Below are positions 53,448 to 64,000 of a stretch of DNA of 64,000 nucleotides, one piece after another. The DNA lies in assembly GCA_963457665.1 (NCBI GenBank), contig OY735233.1:25062428-25126427 (forward strand), in the 5' to 3' direction. Below the pieces are notes generated by a model. It searched no databases and was not told where the DNA came from. It saw only the letters and a program-made list of their open reading frames with translations. The DNA is from Thysanoteuthis rhombus (lineage: Eukaryota > Mollusca > Cephalopoda > Oegopsida > Thysanoteuthidae). Position 1 is the first letter of the stretch; each line of letters starts with the position of its first letter. Both the position numbers and the translations under genes were made by a program.

Positions 53448-53591
53448 ATCAAGAAGCAGAAGCTGCCCATGAACACACTGCAAAGGAGGGGGAGAGGTAT
53501 AGACAACGGCAGAGTACAGAAGAGAGAGAAGAACAAGAGGACTGTAGAGAAAGAGAAGGAGAGAGAGAGACATCAAGATGTCGGTTTTCAG
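53448..53591 (+). other. Purine-rich putative exon after the pyrimidine minisatellite
   Basis: A 144-bp purine-rich block follows the pyrimidine tract directly, with a possible AG acceptor (53446-53447) and a near-consensus donor CAG|GTAAGG at 53591/53592. More than one frame is open, giving K/R/E-rich peptides such as KREKNKRTVEKEKERERH. Such simple composition could be coding, but it is more likely an inverted-composition microsatellite flank. Confidence 0.15.
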
Positions 53592-53599
53592 GTAAGGGA

Positions 53600-53785
53600 C
53601 TGGGGAGTAGTGACTCGTCCTAAGCTGTTTCTGTTCATTGAAACCCTTTGATCCTCGGCCTCTAAAAGGTTCCAACTATCAAACGTTTTTTCACTCTCGC
53701 CGTGAAGACCTGGTCCAAGGATAGAGAGACCAATACCCCGTTTGCCACACCCCTTCAGCAGACGCCCATGGGGGTGCTTTTGTCC
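53600..53785 (+). repeat. Family F repeat
   Basis: CTAAGCTGTTTCTGTTCATT, CCTCTAAAAGGTTCCAACTA, GAAGACCTGGTCCAAGG, ACCCCGTTTGCC and CTTCAGCAGACGCCCATGG match the copies at 48535 and 61795. Confidence 0.7.
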
Positions 53786-53919
53786 TTCTGACTCTCTTTG
53801 TCTATCTAATTATGTCTATCCAATCTCTCTCTATCCACTATCTTTCTCTCTCTTTCTCATATATATGTGCCTCACATCTGATAAATCACTAGAGCACATG
53901 TACCACAACATTCTTTTAT

Positions 53920-54260
53920 CTAAAACGATAGATCTACTTTTTAAAATTATCTATAACGATAGATCTTTTATCTAAAATTATTTATAACGATAGATCTTTC
54001 ATCTAAAATTATCAAAAATGATAGAGCTTTTACCTAAAATTATCTCTGACGATAGATCTTTCATCTAAAATGATCTAAGATGATAGATCTTTCATCTAAA
54101 ATTATCAAAAATGATAGAGCTTCTATCTAAAATTATTGATACTCCATCTAAAACTATCTAAAATGATAGATATTTTATCTACAATTATCGAAGATGATCT
54201 TTTATTTACAATCATCGAAGATGATTGATCTTTTATTTAAAATCATCTAAAGCATATTGA
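53920..54260. repeat. AT-rich ~31-bp tandem satellite
   Basis: About ten units of GATAGATCTTTTATCTAAAA plus about 11 variable bases (for example TTATCAAAAAT), becoming more diverged after 54120. Confidence 0.9.
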
Positions 54261-55305
54261 TACAAGATTTTGGCATTGTTGCGTCAAAATGACCTCAGAT
54301 ACCTAAAAACACTTTTTTGAAATGATGCTTGGTGGTGTGCTTATGCAAATTTCCAAGATCGTAATATCTGAAGAGAAGAATCTGTAGCCTGCTTGGCTGG
54401 TTGGTCGGGAGGGCCACTTGTGGGGATCAGCTGATATGATATACTCACACACACACACACACACACACATTTCTCAGATCTTCCTATGAAGCCAATGAGG
54501 CTTGCCTTTCTGCAACTATAATAGTACTATTTGTACGATTTCTTTTAATTGTGAAATAATCAAATTAGGCTCATCTCTTTATCTGATTGCACATCATAGA
54601 TTTGTGTAAGTACGATGGAAACAGGGCATATGGACTACCAAACTGACGAGGTCATGGTGCCCAATTTGATATAGACGTGTTTAATTTCATTATTGCATCA
54701 ATTTCTCAAGAATATTTTGTTTGATTGTACCTTTTGATAGAAAAAAAATGAGACTTTTATAGCCTATGCATGACTTTTGGAGTCTCTCTATGCTAGTTTA
54801 ATGCTACCGTGGTATATATAAGTTTATGGTTCGTCAAAGTAAAGATTACAAAAAAAAAAAAATTAACTCGACTGAGAAGCAAAGGAGAGAAAATGGTTTT
54901 AACCGGTTCCAATTCAGTTGGAAATGTTCAGCTTTGAGCAAATGAAAAGTTAATTTTTCCTTCAATGAATTATGGAGAAGTTATTCATGAGGAATCTCAT
55001 TCATTAGATCCGGAAGCAGTCCCCTGCACCCCCCACCTCTCCCTTCTTGAGTTTTTCTTCTTTTTTTTTTGTATTTTTTTTTTCATTTTATTTTGAATCA
55101 CTTTTTCCTTCCTGCTCTGCCACCAGTGCCGTTCAATAACTCAAAATCTCGTATTTGGGAATGGAAAACAAATTTCCTCTTAGGGTTCGTGTTTCTTTCA
55201 GAACTCTTTCAATAATTCTAAAACGATTGACGGACGGCCTTACTTTACATTTCCTGAAGAATGAAGACTGGAGACTGGCCTCCAAAAAAACCGTTTTTCT
55301 TGTCA
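54261..55305. other. No gene seen
   Basis: Includes a short (CA)n at 54446-54471 and poly(A) and poly(T) runs. No exon is supported. Confidence 0.5.
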
Positions 55306-55876
55306 GAAACAGTCAACCAAAACTGTCACCATAGGTTTCTTTAATTTTTAAGTGAGTCTGGCTAGCTGCTAGACTCTCTATGTGTGAAAAAAAACCTTTT
55401 CTTCCTAAAGCTCCATTTTAACATTTTATTTACAACACAGATAGCATTTTTATTTATCCGGAACCGTCAACTAAAACTGACATTAAAAGTTTCTTCAGTC
55501 TTTCAGTTGGTCTGTCTGGTTGGCTATATATACATGTATCACACTCACAGGCTGCACCAATGGAACTAGAGGGCTGAAAATGTAAACATTCTCTCCTTAT
55601 TTGGTCGAGAAAAAAAATTACCCTCTCCCCTGTTTTTAGTATGAGTTCAACTTGCAATGTAAGTTTATGCCAAATTGGTCCCTTACTTTGTATCCGGCAG
55701 CATTCACAATTATATTTTGAAAAATTTTGACTTTTTTAGTGATCCCTGCCCAACAAGAGGCAAGACGTGTACCTTATTCATTGATCACCCCTTTTACTAT
55801 TTTTTCAAATTGATTACCCGATATACGGCATGCCGTCAATGGACATTGGTTGCATGACTGTATTGGGTGATTAATT
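55306..55876 (+). repeat. Family A repeat, longest copy
   Basis: Carries two copies of the 5' AACTGTCA/AACTGACATT plus GTCTGGCT segment and the extra upstream CTTCCTAAAGCTCCATTTTA block. The full middle and 3' regions follow, ending TTGGGTGATTAA. Useful for defining the maximal extent of the family. Confidence 0.87.
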
Positions 55877-56034
55877 TTGAACCGTGTGTTTTTCTCTCTT
55901 GCCTGATTAGATTTTTTTATGTTTTAAAAATTTCACCATTAGAAAAGGCTACAAGTATGAATCAGAGATTTTGAGACGAAGATGAATATGTCCACTAGTC
56001 AGTGTTGATTTTTACTATTCGTGGGTTTTTTTTT

Positions 56035-56620
56035 TATTTTTTGAAATTTCATCTTTCACATGTGCAAGGAGGTGAAGACAACAGTCGATGGTTTGCTGGG
56101 TTGCCTCTTTGACGTATAGGCCATGGGTCTAGAGCCTTTTTGGTACGCCCTCGATGCGACGTTTGCAAGATGGCATTTTGACCAGACGATGGAACTTGTG
56201 AGATCTTAGGCTCTGAAGGCTGAGTGGTCAGTTGTCATTCTTATCACTCGTGTGCGAACCATTCGATTCTCTGGCTCTCTGGATGAATTTGTGGACTGGC
56301 CTTGCTCCGACGATTTTTCTTAATTTTCTCGGTACTCATTCAGCCTGTCATCTTATTTGCTGCTTGACTGAGGCATCTATCGATTGAGGTAGTGATTTTC
56401 CTCTCCCGTTTTGGTCAGTGTGACCAGGAAGATGGTGTTGATCAGCTGGGCCTTGATTTCCATGGCAATGTTTGGTGTTTTTAGAGAGGAGACTGCTGGG
56501 AGCCGATGCTGTCGTCTTTTTGTACCCAAGTCTCGATCCCTCTCTCTCTCACTTGCCATCTGCAATGGTACCTTGAATTGTGCGGTTTTGATTAATTCGA
56601 GTTTTGATGTAGTGCGTGTT
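56035..56620 (-). mobile_element. Possible decayed retroelement segment
   Basis: A GC-richer block with minus-strand coding character in several frames. Peptides such as EIKAQLINTIFLVTLTKTG resemble the post-catalytic region of LINE reverse transcriptases (K.KAQL.N...FPV.LYG...WT), with the YG.ESW core missing. Frames are broken by stops. The resemblance is weak and based on a short motif. Confidence 0.25.
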
Positions 56621-56639
56621 GATTGATTTACGTATCAAC

Positions 56640-57060
56640 TCACCATCACGGTCAATAAGTGAATGACCATAACGTCAAAATTTGAAGTCATGGGGAAAAA
56701 AATTCTAATGATAAAAAAAAATGGTCGGAAATAACTTCAGAAAATACTCTATTTATGTCATTACCGGCATTTTCCACAGGAAAACATTTATATATGAGTA
56801 AAATAACTTCTAGAAACATCTACATTCTCCAGAATCTTGGTGTTATTAATAACCCTCTCGGAATAAGACCTGTAAAGGGTCTAAAAAGCTTTTTAATCCC
56901 CAAAATCAAGAAAATATTTTAGAAGGGATTAAGTCGACTGATGATGCCAATTTTCAAGTCTGTTGACAAAACAGTGTGGCCATGAGTGCTGAAGACACAA
57001 ACACACAATAACATGCAAATATAAAAAAAAGGATATAACCCTGACTGTGGTTGTTCAATT
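56640..57060 (+). repeat. Family D repeat, copy 3
   Basis: CATAACGTCAAAATTTGAAG, GTCATTACCGGCATTTTCCA, ACATCTACATTCTCCAGAAT, GATGCCAATTTTCAAGTCTG, AAAACAGTGTGGCCATGAG and ACATGCAAATATAAAAA match copies 1 and 2 in order. Confidence 0.8.
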
Positions 57061-58074
57061 GTACTACAATATCATTGTTTAGAGGATGCAACTGCTGTAA
57101 ACAATTTAATGGCTTCCTAAGAACCCGGCGAATCCTTGCAGAGATTCTCAATGTATTCTTCATATCAATTGTATGAAATGCAGACATAAAAATGCAATAT
57201 CTGGTCTGGTGTGAGTCAAAATCAAGTTGAGCTGTCCTACCAGGGCGTGGTATGCGCTTTACGAAGTGGAGATGAAGTATTTGACCAAAGAAATGACCAG
57301 TAGTAAAGATCAGGCATAGGGACCAGCAGAGACGGTAAACCATTTTCAAGTCATGGTTTTGAATTATTTCGAACTGGTGCATTTGGTAGCAGATTTGCAT
57401 GTACACGCATATTGACATCTTAACGCACAAAAAATTGTTCACCGTCTCTACCAAAAAACATGTCAATGTGTTCTACCGTGTGGTTGATGTATTACTGTAC
57501 AAATCGATGTACAGGGACACCTTGATTAGTACACTTAATGTCTTCCGTACTGTTCAAAACCACTCCGTTCAAGGTTTTATAATTCGATGTGTTTTTGTTT
57601 TGTTCTTTTCAGCTTCTACTTGGTTAGATTAATTTGTACAACAATAGCTTTGTTGTACTACATTAAAACATCCACAAATTGAAACTGTTATTGAGGGTAT
57701 TGTTTTAACTAAGAATAAGCTGGAAAAAACATTAAATCATAAGACCTTTTACACTGCATAATATTATGGAACGAATTAACCGCAACGATAAACATATATC
57801 TGTATTTAAATTCTTCGGTTAGTTTTTAACGGAATTCCTAGTATTGTTTTCACGGTTAGAAATCCTGACTGCGTTGAGTACTTGACAGAGGCACAATGCC
57901 AGAGAGAGGCTCAGCTGTTTCTGCGATTGTTGTGAAGAGCAAATTCCTATATGTTTCTTCATTCTCTCTTCGGAGATTTTAACAAAAGCCAGTTTTATTG
58001 ATTCTCGACTCGACGTAATCACTTGGACTGAATCGTATTAATCTCTGGAGATAGAAATGGGATCGTAAAAGAGT
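57061..58074. other. No confident gene
   Basis: A 170-codon minus-strand frame (56954-57466) overlaps the family D end and has no domain signature. The rest is AT-rich. Confidence 0.45.
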
Positions 58075-58830
58075 GTGTGTGTGTGTGTGTACGTGCTTCT
58101 TTGTGCATGTGTGTGTGTACGTGCTTCTTTGTGCATGTGTGTGTGTACGTGCTTCTTTGTGCATGTGTGTGTGTACGTGCTTCTTTGTGCATGTGTGTGT
58201 GTACGTGCTTCTTTGTGCATGTGTGTGTGTACGTGCTTCTTTGTGCATGTGTGTGTGTACGTGCTTCTTTGTGCATGTGTGTGTGTACGTGCTTCTTTGC
58301 GCATGTGTGTGTGTACGTGATTCTTTGTGCGTGTGTATATGTGCTTCTATGTGTGCGTGTGTACGTGCTTCTATGTGTGTGTGTGTATACGTACTTTTGT
58401 GTGTGTGTGGCTGTCTATGTACGTACTTTTGTGGGGGGTATACATACTTTTGTGTTTGGGTTTGTGTGTATACGTACTTTTGTGTTTGGGTGTGTGTGTA
58501 TATGTACTTTTGTGTGTGTGTGTATAAGTGCTTTTATATATGTGATTACGGTAATGTGCATGTATGTATGTGTATGTTTTTATGTGCTTTCATGTTCGTG
58601 TGTGTGTGTGTGTTTACGTGCTTCTATGTGTGTGTGTTTATGCGTTTGTGTGTGTTTTTATATGCTTGTATGCGTGCGTATTTACGTGCTTGTGTGTGTA
58701 TGTGTGCTCATGTGCTTTTATGTTATGTGTGTATACGTGCTTTTATACGTGTGCATGTGTACTGCTTGTGTTTTTGTGTATACTTATGCATGTACGTATG
58801 TGAGTGTGCGCATGTACATGTGCTAAAATG
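58075..58830. repeat. 28-bp GT-rich minisatellite, then degenerate GT-rich repeats
   Basis: The unit ACGTGCTTCTTTGTGCATGT plus (GT)n repeats with exactly 28-bp spacing from 58091 to about 58315 (nine units). It then decays into ACTTTTGTGTTTGGGTGTG-type and looser GT-rich units to about 58830. The cysteine/valine-rich and HTHT open frames on both strands are artefacts. Confidence 0.95.
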
Positions 58831-59284
58831 ATTAATAATGTAATCGCATTCTCTGATTATTTTAATTAGTTAATTAAAACAAAAAACAATTCTCTTAACA
58901 GATGATCATCAATAAACATTGCATTTATTCAAGTTATTTCATCTTACCTCAAGGTCTTTAAGGTCATAAACTGTGTATGTATGTATGTGTGTATGTATGT
59001 ATGTATGTATGTGTGTGTGTGAGTGTGTAATTTTAGATACTTGCTGAAAACCCGCCCTATGGGTGATTTTTCTCAGCTAGATCCCGTTTGGAGTCCTACA
59101 TGGACCCTTTGGCAATATTAAGACATCCTAGATTTGAACCGATTCATTGGATCATACTTCATTTCAAGACTATCACCATCATAAAATCACGAATCACATT
59201 TTTTTCAATCCGTGGGGATTTCTCAAAAGATTGCAAGTATTCAATTTAGGTGGAAATGTAGATTCTTCGCCGGATTCGATCTTT
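58831..59284. other. No gene seen
   Basis: Contains a short (GTAT)n/(GT)n at about 58973-59030; the remainder is unassigned. Confidence 0.5.
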
Positions 59285-59425
59285 GAAATATGGAAATCCT
59301 AAAATCTGCAAACGGGGCATTATGCCATCCTTTAGTTCAGACCTTCTCACCAAGGGAAAGGGTGTTCGAAATTTGGAACGTTATAGTCAATAAAGGATAA
59401 TGGTGCAGTACAATTGATTTCTGTA
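59285..59425 (-). repeat. Family F repeat, inverted
   Basis: CAAACGGGGCATTATGCC, AGACCTTCTCACCAAGGGAA and CAATAAAGGATAATGGTGCA are the reverse complements of the family F motifs at 48535-48690. Confidence 0.65.
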
Positions 59426-59638
59426 ACCTCAACTTAATGTTCCAATACAAAAAGATTTATTATTCTTCACTTGTGTTAGTCGAGGTCAGGTACTGCCATC
59501 AATGGCCAAGTGCACCATCCGGCATTTTGATCTTAGAGTGGGTCATACTTGCTTGCACTACAAATGTTGGTTAGTACATCATCCTCACCACGGTTGGGAT
59601 GTTTATCATGTAACAGGTTTCTTACTAAGATATATTCA

Positions 59639-59699
<61 letters not shown>
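59639..59699. repeat. (TA)n microsatellite
   Basis: A pure TA run of about 60 bp. Confidence 0.97.
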
Positions 59700-59701
<2 letters not shown>

Positions 59702-59854
59702 AATCCCTGGAGATATATCTTTTTCCCATCTGCCCCACCCCGTCCCCAAAAGTGGCAGTGGACGACCATGATTCCAATCTCTATCTTTTTCTCATTAAAA
59801 CTGCTACTTGAAAAGAGTTATTTGTCTTTCAGTTCTTCCCTCACTTCAATTCAT

Positions 59855-60546
59855 ATCAATCATATGAACTTCAGTAAAACGAAAATCATGTGCAACAATC
59901 ATGTTGAGAATAAGAACATAACTGTCAAGATAGAAGATGCAGAATTCGGTAAGGTAGACCACTACATCTACCAAGGACAACGAATCTCCGTGAGATCCTC
60001 AAAAGAGGAGGAAATCAAGCGAAGAATCACTCTGGGGTGGCAAGCCTTCGGCAGAACAAACTCAACTTTCAAAAACAAGACGATCCCAATTATCCTAAAA
60101 AGAAGAGTATACAACCAATGCATCCTCCCGATAGTCACTCATGGAGCTAAAATATGGAACCTAACCAAGAGATAGGTCCACAAACTGAGAAGTATGTAAC
60201 TCGTGCATAAGAGAATTATACTCAACCTTACATGGAGAGACCACAAGACAGCACAGTATATCAGTAAGAAAGCAAGAGTCCGTGACATCATAGAAACTAT
60301 TAAAACTCAATGCCAATGGGCAAGCCATGTTGCAAGAATGACATACAACCGATAGACATCACGACTCACAACATGGATCCCCATAGATCACATGCGAAAC
60401 CGAGGCTGACAGAACACAAGATGGAGAGATGAACCAGACGAATTCATAAAATACTGGCTCAGCGACGCCCGTGATAGAGAAATGTAGCGGATCCTGGGGA
60501 AGGTCTATGTCCAACGACGGACATTAAAAGACTGATGATGATGATT
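59855..60546 (+). mobile_element. RTE-type LINE, 3' part of the RT ORF with tail (copy 8, best preserved)
   Basis: The frame is open for about 100 codons (ending at 60175). It reads NFSKTKIMCNNHVENKNI, EFGKVDHYIYQGQR, SSKEEEIKRRITLGWQAFG, NKTIPIILKRRVYNQCILP and THGAKIWNLTKR, the segment after the catalytic palm of an RTE-clade reverse transcriptase. A stop then splits it from RDHKTAQYISKKARVRDII, QWASHVARMTYN, and the RDEPDEFIKYWLSDARDREM terminus followed by (TGA)n. The element is 5'-truncated and inactive. It is the best local reference for the other copies. Confidence 0.9.
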
Positions 60547-60811
60547 CTGTTTACTACTAATGGGAAAGGGATTGTTCCAACACCTTTCCCTATCTCAACT
60601 TTTCGGCAAGTAATATTCTCTGTGCTGATATAGGAAGTGGGACTGCAGTTTTGGTCATTTGAGAAAGCTTTCATGAAAGAAATCCATTTAGTAAGGAAAT
60701 TATGTCATCAAAAATGACGACATATATGAAATTGATAATTTGTCAAGTCCTTACTGTTATGAGAAGGTTTTGACCCTTTGAACACTCGCCCCCTTAACAT
60801 GGACACCCAGA
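60547..60811. other. No gene seen
   Basis: A short unassigned spacer. The complement of a GTTCAAAGGGTC motif near 60775 recurs at about 24650 and 8400. Confidence 0.5.
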
Positions 60812-60990
60812 AGATATATAATATTCACTGTGTTTGATCAGTATCTCAATGTCAGATTATAGACAGGGGGTCACGATTCCAGGATCATGAAAGCTCACAC
60901 GGATAGACACACAGAAAATATACCGTGTGTTGTGTTTGATCAATGCCCCACGGTCAGATTAGGGTCAGTGAGTCAAGACTTCTGGGGCGT
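60812..60990. repeat. Two-copy imperfect tandem repeat, ~100-bp period
   Basis: CAGAAGATATATAATATTCA then GTGTTTGATCAGTATC, GTCAGATTA and GGGTCACGATTCCAGG recur from about 60911 as CAGAAAATATACCGTG, GTGTTTGATCAATGCC, GTCAGATTAGGGTC and GAGTCAAGACTTCTGG. Confidence 0.7.
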
Positions 60991-61338
60991 TGAAACATAT
61001 CAATGTTTGTGAATGCACATGTCAGCTTTGCGTTTGAGTTTTCAAAAGGCGGCCGCCGTAGTTCAAAGAGTTAACCAACGGTATATATCAATTTATCTAT
61101 ATTTTTGTTCAGTTCAGATCCCATAAAATCCTTTTAGATGGAAAGGGAAAAAAAGGATGATGGGTTGATTTATCAGTATGTCGATATGCAAGTTTCCTTC
61201 ATTGACTATTGAAATGTTTTTGTCTAATTCATTTTTCATTTGATGTGCTACAGACAAAAATAAATGTACGAATTCATGTGGCATATTATTATAGTAGATA
61301 AACTTACAAACATTCAGAACGAAGCAACAGTATACACA

Positions 61339-61340
<2 letters not shown>

Positions 61341-61388
<48 letters not shown>
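61341..61388. repeat. (TA)n microsatellite
   Basis: A pure TA run of about 48 bp. The flanking 60991-61340 stretch shows no feature. Confidence 0.95.
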
Positions 61389-61390
<2 letters not shown>

Positions 61391-61439
61391 CTTCACACAC
61401 ATCTGCACATACTAAATGGGGTCCTCAGCATTGCTCAGG

Positions 61440-61690
61440 GAAGAAAATGATTAATACCAAAAGGTCAGATAATCTAACAGAGCTTCTCAAAACAGTGATT
61501 GCAACCCTTCAGGTTGATCAAAACTCTCAATATTGATCCTCACATTGAATAGACCCTTACGAATCACCTGGGCTCAGTGCCACCTATACTATGTTCATCT
61601 TGGGGTCAACTTGACCGTATACACAAATATTCAGTTTGTAGAGTGCAACCGTTTAGGAGTCTATAAAAAGCTTTGAGATGAACATTCACT
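61440..61690 (+). repeat. Family G repeat
   Basis: GGGGTCAACTTGACCGTATA, AAATATTCAGTTTGTAGAGT, GCAACCGTTTAGGAGTCTAT and AGCTTTGAGATGAACATTC parallel 49040-49150. Confidence 0.55.
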
Positions 61691-61794
61691 GCCACTTTTC
61701 ATAGGCGAGATAACAGGATTTATTTGGGGGCAGGGGGTCAAAGAGATATATCCGAATGCTGGTTGTCAGCTCAGGGACTTGGAAGTACATGAGA

Positions 61795-61877
61795 CACGTT
61801 CTAAGCTGTCCATGTTCGTAATGACCCCTTGATACTCGACTTCTACAAGGTTCCAACTTTCGAAGCAACTACTTGGT
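61795..61877 (+). repeat. Family F repeat, left part, interrupted by an RTE insertion
   Basis: TTCTAAGCTGTCCATGTTCG, GACCCCTTGATACTCG and CTACAAGGTTCCAACTTTCG match 53625-53690. The family continues after the LINE at 62342. Confidence 0.75.
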
Positions 61878-62341
61878 GTCCCAATAATCCTAAAAAGAAG
61901 AGTATACAACCAATGCATCCTCCTGATAGTCACCTATGGTGCTGTAATATGGAACCTAACCAAGTGACAAACCCACAAACTGAGAAGCATGCAACATGCG
62001 CATGAGAGAATCATGCTCAATCTGACATGGAGAGATCACAAGACAGCACAATATATAAGGAAGAAAACAAGACTCTGAGACATCATGGCATCTATTAGAA
62101 AACTTAAATGGCAATGGGCTGGTCATGTTGCAAGAATGACATACAACCGATGGACATCACAGCTCACAACATAGATCCCCAGAGATCACATGCGAAACCG
62201 AGGCTGACAGAATACAAGATTGAGAGATGAACTAGACAAGCTTAGAAAAAACTGGCTCGGCGACATCCACGATAGAAAAGTGTGGCAAATTCTGGGGAAG
62301 GTCTATGTCTAACGACGGACTTTGAAAGACTGATGATGATG
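61878..62341 (+). mobile_element. RTE-type LINE insertion with probable target-site duplication (copy 9)
   Basis: Starts inside the ILKRRVYNQCIL coding block and runs through VTYGAVIWNLTK, RDHKTAQYIRKK, QWAGHVARMTYN and RDELDKLRKNWL to (TGA)n. It is 5'-truncated. ACTACTTGGT (61868-61877) precedes it and ACTCCTTGGT (62342-62351) follows it. That is a 10-bp direct repeat with one mismatch, consistent with a target-site duplication in the family F copy it splits. Confidence 0.88.
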
Positions 62342-62400
62342 ACTCCTTGGTAAAAAGGCCTGATCCAGGAGAGGACAAATGCTTCTTTGGCACACACACA
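62342..62400 (+). repeat. Family F repeat, right part
   Basis: CTCCTTGGTAAAAAGGCCTG and ATCCAGG continue the family F copy of 61795-61877. A short (CA)n follows. Confidence 0.6.
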
Positions 62401-62733
62401 CACACACGCGGTGCGCGTGTAAATCAGTATTCAAAATCATGGTTCTACTTCACTCGTACACCAATCTCATTTTGTGTATGGGAAATGTCTATTTCAGCCA
62501 TGAGGCGTGCACACACAAACACACTTGCTCACGATAGAGAGACAGAGAGGACGCGCTCACAAGAGAAAGAGAGGTAGGCAGGCAGGCATCTGTGTGTGTA
62601 TGTATGTGTGTCCGTCTGCGAATTCTTCCTCCCCTACCGATCCCTGTCAAAATGCAACAGGCACCAGAAGTTAGCGGGTGGGGTAAGATCTGTCTGACCC
62701 TGAAAGCTGCTGACCCAACAGATAGGATAGAGA

Positions 62734-62830
62734 ATGACTTCGGCTGCTGATAGTGAGACTCTTGGAGCAGCAGCAGCAGCAGCAAAAGAGATGGAAAAGA
62801 TTCTTCACCAAAAAAAAAAAAGTCGTACTT
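62734..62830 (+). other. Possible 5' coding segment with (GCA)n
   Basis: An ATG at 62734 opens a frame reading MTSAADSETLG, then six alanines from a (GCA)n run, then KEMEKILHQ, in a locally GC-richer patch. It then runs into an A-run and later a GT microsatellite, so the long downstream frame is not real. It may be the start of a first exon, but no donor is clear. No family is recognised. Confidence 0.15.
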
Positions 62831-62944
62831 CTTGCTTTTTTAGTTTTACATTCTCAACATTTGTAGAAGAGATGACTCCGGCAGTTTCAGGCTTTCATTT
62901 CTCATACTTAATTCTTGATTCCTCTCTATTCTTACCGTTGTCTC

Positions 62945-63347
62945 TAGATGTGTGTGCGTGTGTGTATGTGCATGTGTATGTGTGTGCGCGTGTTTTTGCG
63001 TATTTATGTCTGTGTGCGTGTGTTTGGACTTGTGTATGTCTATGTGTCTCTTCGTGTGTACTTATGTATGTCTGCACGTGTGTGTGTGTGTGTCAGTGTT
63101 TTTGCGTATGTATGTATGTGTGTTCTTGCGTATATCTCTGTAGTACGTTTTTACATGTGTATGTTGTTTCATGCATCCGTGTGTTTTTGCGTGTGTATGT
63201 CTGGGTTTTTTTTGCGTGTGTACATGTGTTTGTATATGTGTATGTTTACGCGTGTGTATGTCTGTGTGAATGCAGATCTGGGTGTTTGTGTGAGTTTATG
63301 CTTGAATGTATGCCTATGTGTGTGTGCGCACTTTTGCATGTCTGTTC

Positions 63348-63395
<48 letters not shown>
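62945..63395. repeat. GT-rich degenerate repeats ending in (GT)n
   Basis: TGTGTGTATGTC/TGCGTATTT-like units for about 400 bp, ending with a pure (GT)n at about 63353-63390. Confidence 0.93.
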
Positions 63396-63844
63396 GTATG
63401 CAGGATCTGAAAAATATGGTAATTTTTGCAAATCGGTTATTTATCATGAGATTAAATTTATCTACTTTTTTGTTTAAAGCAAATTAATTTTATATATTTA
63501 TTTAGATATTTGAAGTTTCAGAATTAGGTTTGAAAATTCTAGCTCAAAATGACTTCTTTGCTAAATTGATAAAAGCCCTTGAGGTTTTAACTTAAGCCGA
63601 ATCCTTTTTTTTTTTTTTTTTTTTAACTTTTTGGTTTACTTGTCTAGCCTTGAGGTGGCGTCCGATTAATCTAGGGTGACTTCAGATTTGATTAAACATT
63701 TCATTACAAACCTTTGGCTTGCTGTTGTCTCCGCCCTTGTGTGTGGTCCTCACGGTCAATGAGGCTCGGTGCTTATCATTGCATCGTAATAATAACAAGA
63801 AAAAGAACTCCGTTGAAAACCTGCAACGTTGTTTACGCGAATAC
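63396..63844. other. No confident gene
   Basis: Contains a T-run (63605-63624). A plus-strand frame at 63711-63890 is open without an ATG (it includes NSVENLQRCLREYKPSAKV) but runs into the family A repeat, so coding is not supported. Confidence 0.45.
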
Positions 63845-64000
63845 AAACCGTCTGCTAAGGTTTCTACTGTTTTCAACTTGGTCTGGCTGGCTTAGTATAT
63901 ATGTGTGTATGATGCGTATTAGTCGCCTCAATGGAGCCAGAGGGCTAACAATTTATACATTTACTCATTATGCATAGAAAAAATATTTTGTGTTGTTTTT
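63845..64000 (+). repeat. Family A repeat, cut by the window end
   Basis: GGTCTGGCTGGCTTAGTATA, CCTCAATGGAGCCAGAGGGC and ATACATTTACTCATTATGCA match the 5' third of the family. The copy continues beyond the window. Confidence 0.82.

Noticed and set aside
52555..53651. 305-, 260- and 328-codon overlapping plus-strand frames
   Set aside because: Three frames are open together across a 32-bp repeat. This reflects repeat composition, not a gene.
56954..57466. 170-codon minus-strand frame
   Set aside because: Its 3' part is family D repeat sequence shared with 21400-21500 and 23000-23110. No domain is recognised in the rest.
58073..58831. 252-codon cysteine-rich frame resembling a cysteine-knot or metallothionein-like protein
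   Set aside because: The cysteines come from TGT/TGC codons of a GT-rich 28-bp minisatellite, and a second frame is equally open.
62489..63477. 247-codon plus-strand frame starting with an alanine-rich segment
   Set aside because: After about 30 codons it runs through an A-run and a GT-rich microsatellite. Only the first segment is kept, as a weak possibility.

Overview
This 64 kb window is AT-rich, gene-poor animal nuclear DNA. The signs are GT-AG introns, tRNA-derived SINE remnants, many 3'-end fragments of an RTE-type LINE, and dozens of (TA)n/(GT)n/(CT)n microsatellites and minisatellites. There is no operon structure, no bacterial gene, no rRNA or intact tRNA gene and no CRISPR array. 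The mix of RTE tails ending in (TGA)n, tRNA-SINEs and dense TA microsatellites would fit a large lophotrochozoan genome such as a cephalopod. That is an inference; nothing here fixes the species.

Only one stretch is convincingly protein-coding: a 168-bp internal exon (41375-41542, + strand) with a clean acceptor and donor, encoding the C-terminal two thirds of a WSC domain. The window is therefore most likely intronic and intergenic sequence around one exon of a secreted or membrane WSC-domain protein. A 42-bp phase-compatible candidate microexon lies 1.2 kb downstream (42699-42740). Other possible exons or small ORFs (47282-47379, 28121-28273 minus, 36672-36908 minus, 24614-25095, 20760-21053 minus, 50026-50124) are listed at low confidence.

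Layout. 0-14 kb: RTE tails, two copies of a block carrying a hammerhead-like motif, a MITE-like element with long inverted ends, two copies of a 350-bp repeat (family C), and a 43-bp satellite. 14.5-17.9 kb: one 3.3-kb polypyrimidine minisatellite complex with 27-, 28- and 24-bp units. 18-32 kb: family A repeats, nested SINEs, the longest RTE copy (29.0-30.4 kb, minus, internally deleted) and an old tandem segmental duplication (30.6-32.2 kb). 33.2-34.3 kb: a homogeneous 30-bp polypyrimidine array. 34.4-41.3 kb: foldback and MITE elements, more family A copies, and a SINE with hammerhead-like arms inserted into a family A copy. 41.3-43 kb: the WSC exon region. 43.8-54 kb: minisatellites, SINEs and a long foldback element. 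55-64 kb: further repeats and RTE copies, one with a probable target-site duplication.

The dominant unnamed component is a dispersed family of about 0.5-0.8 kb ('family A', at least 18 fragments in both orientations), which I cannot match to a named superfamily. The family letters A-H are local labels for this window only. Long ORFs in the minisatellites (up to 735 codons) follow from stop-free repeat units and are not treated as genes.
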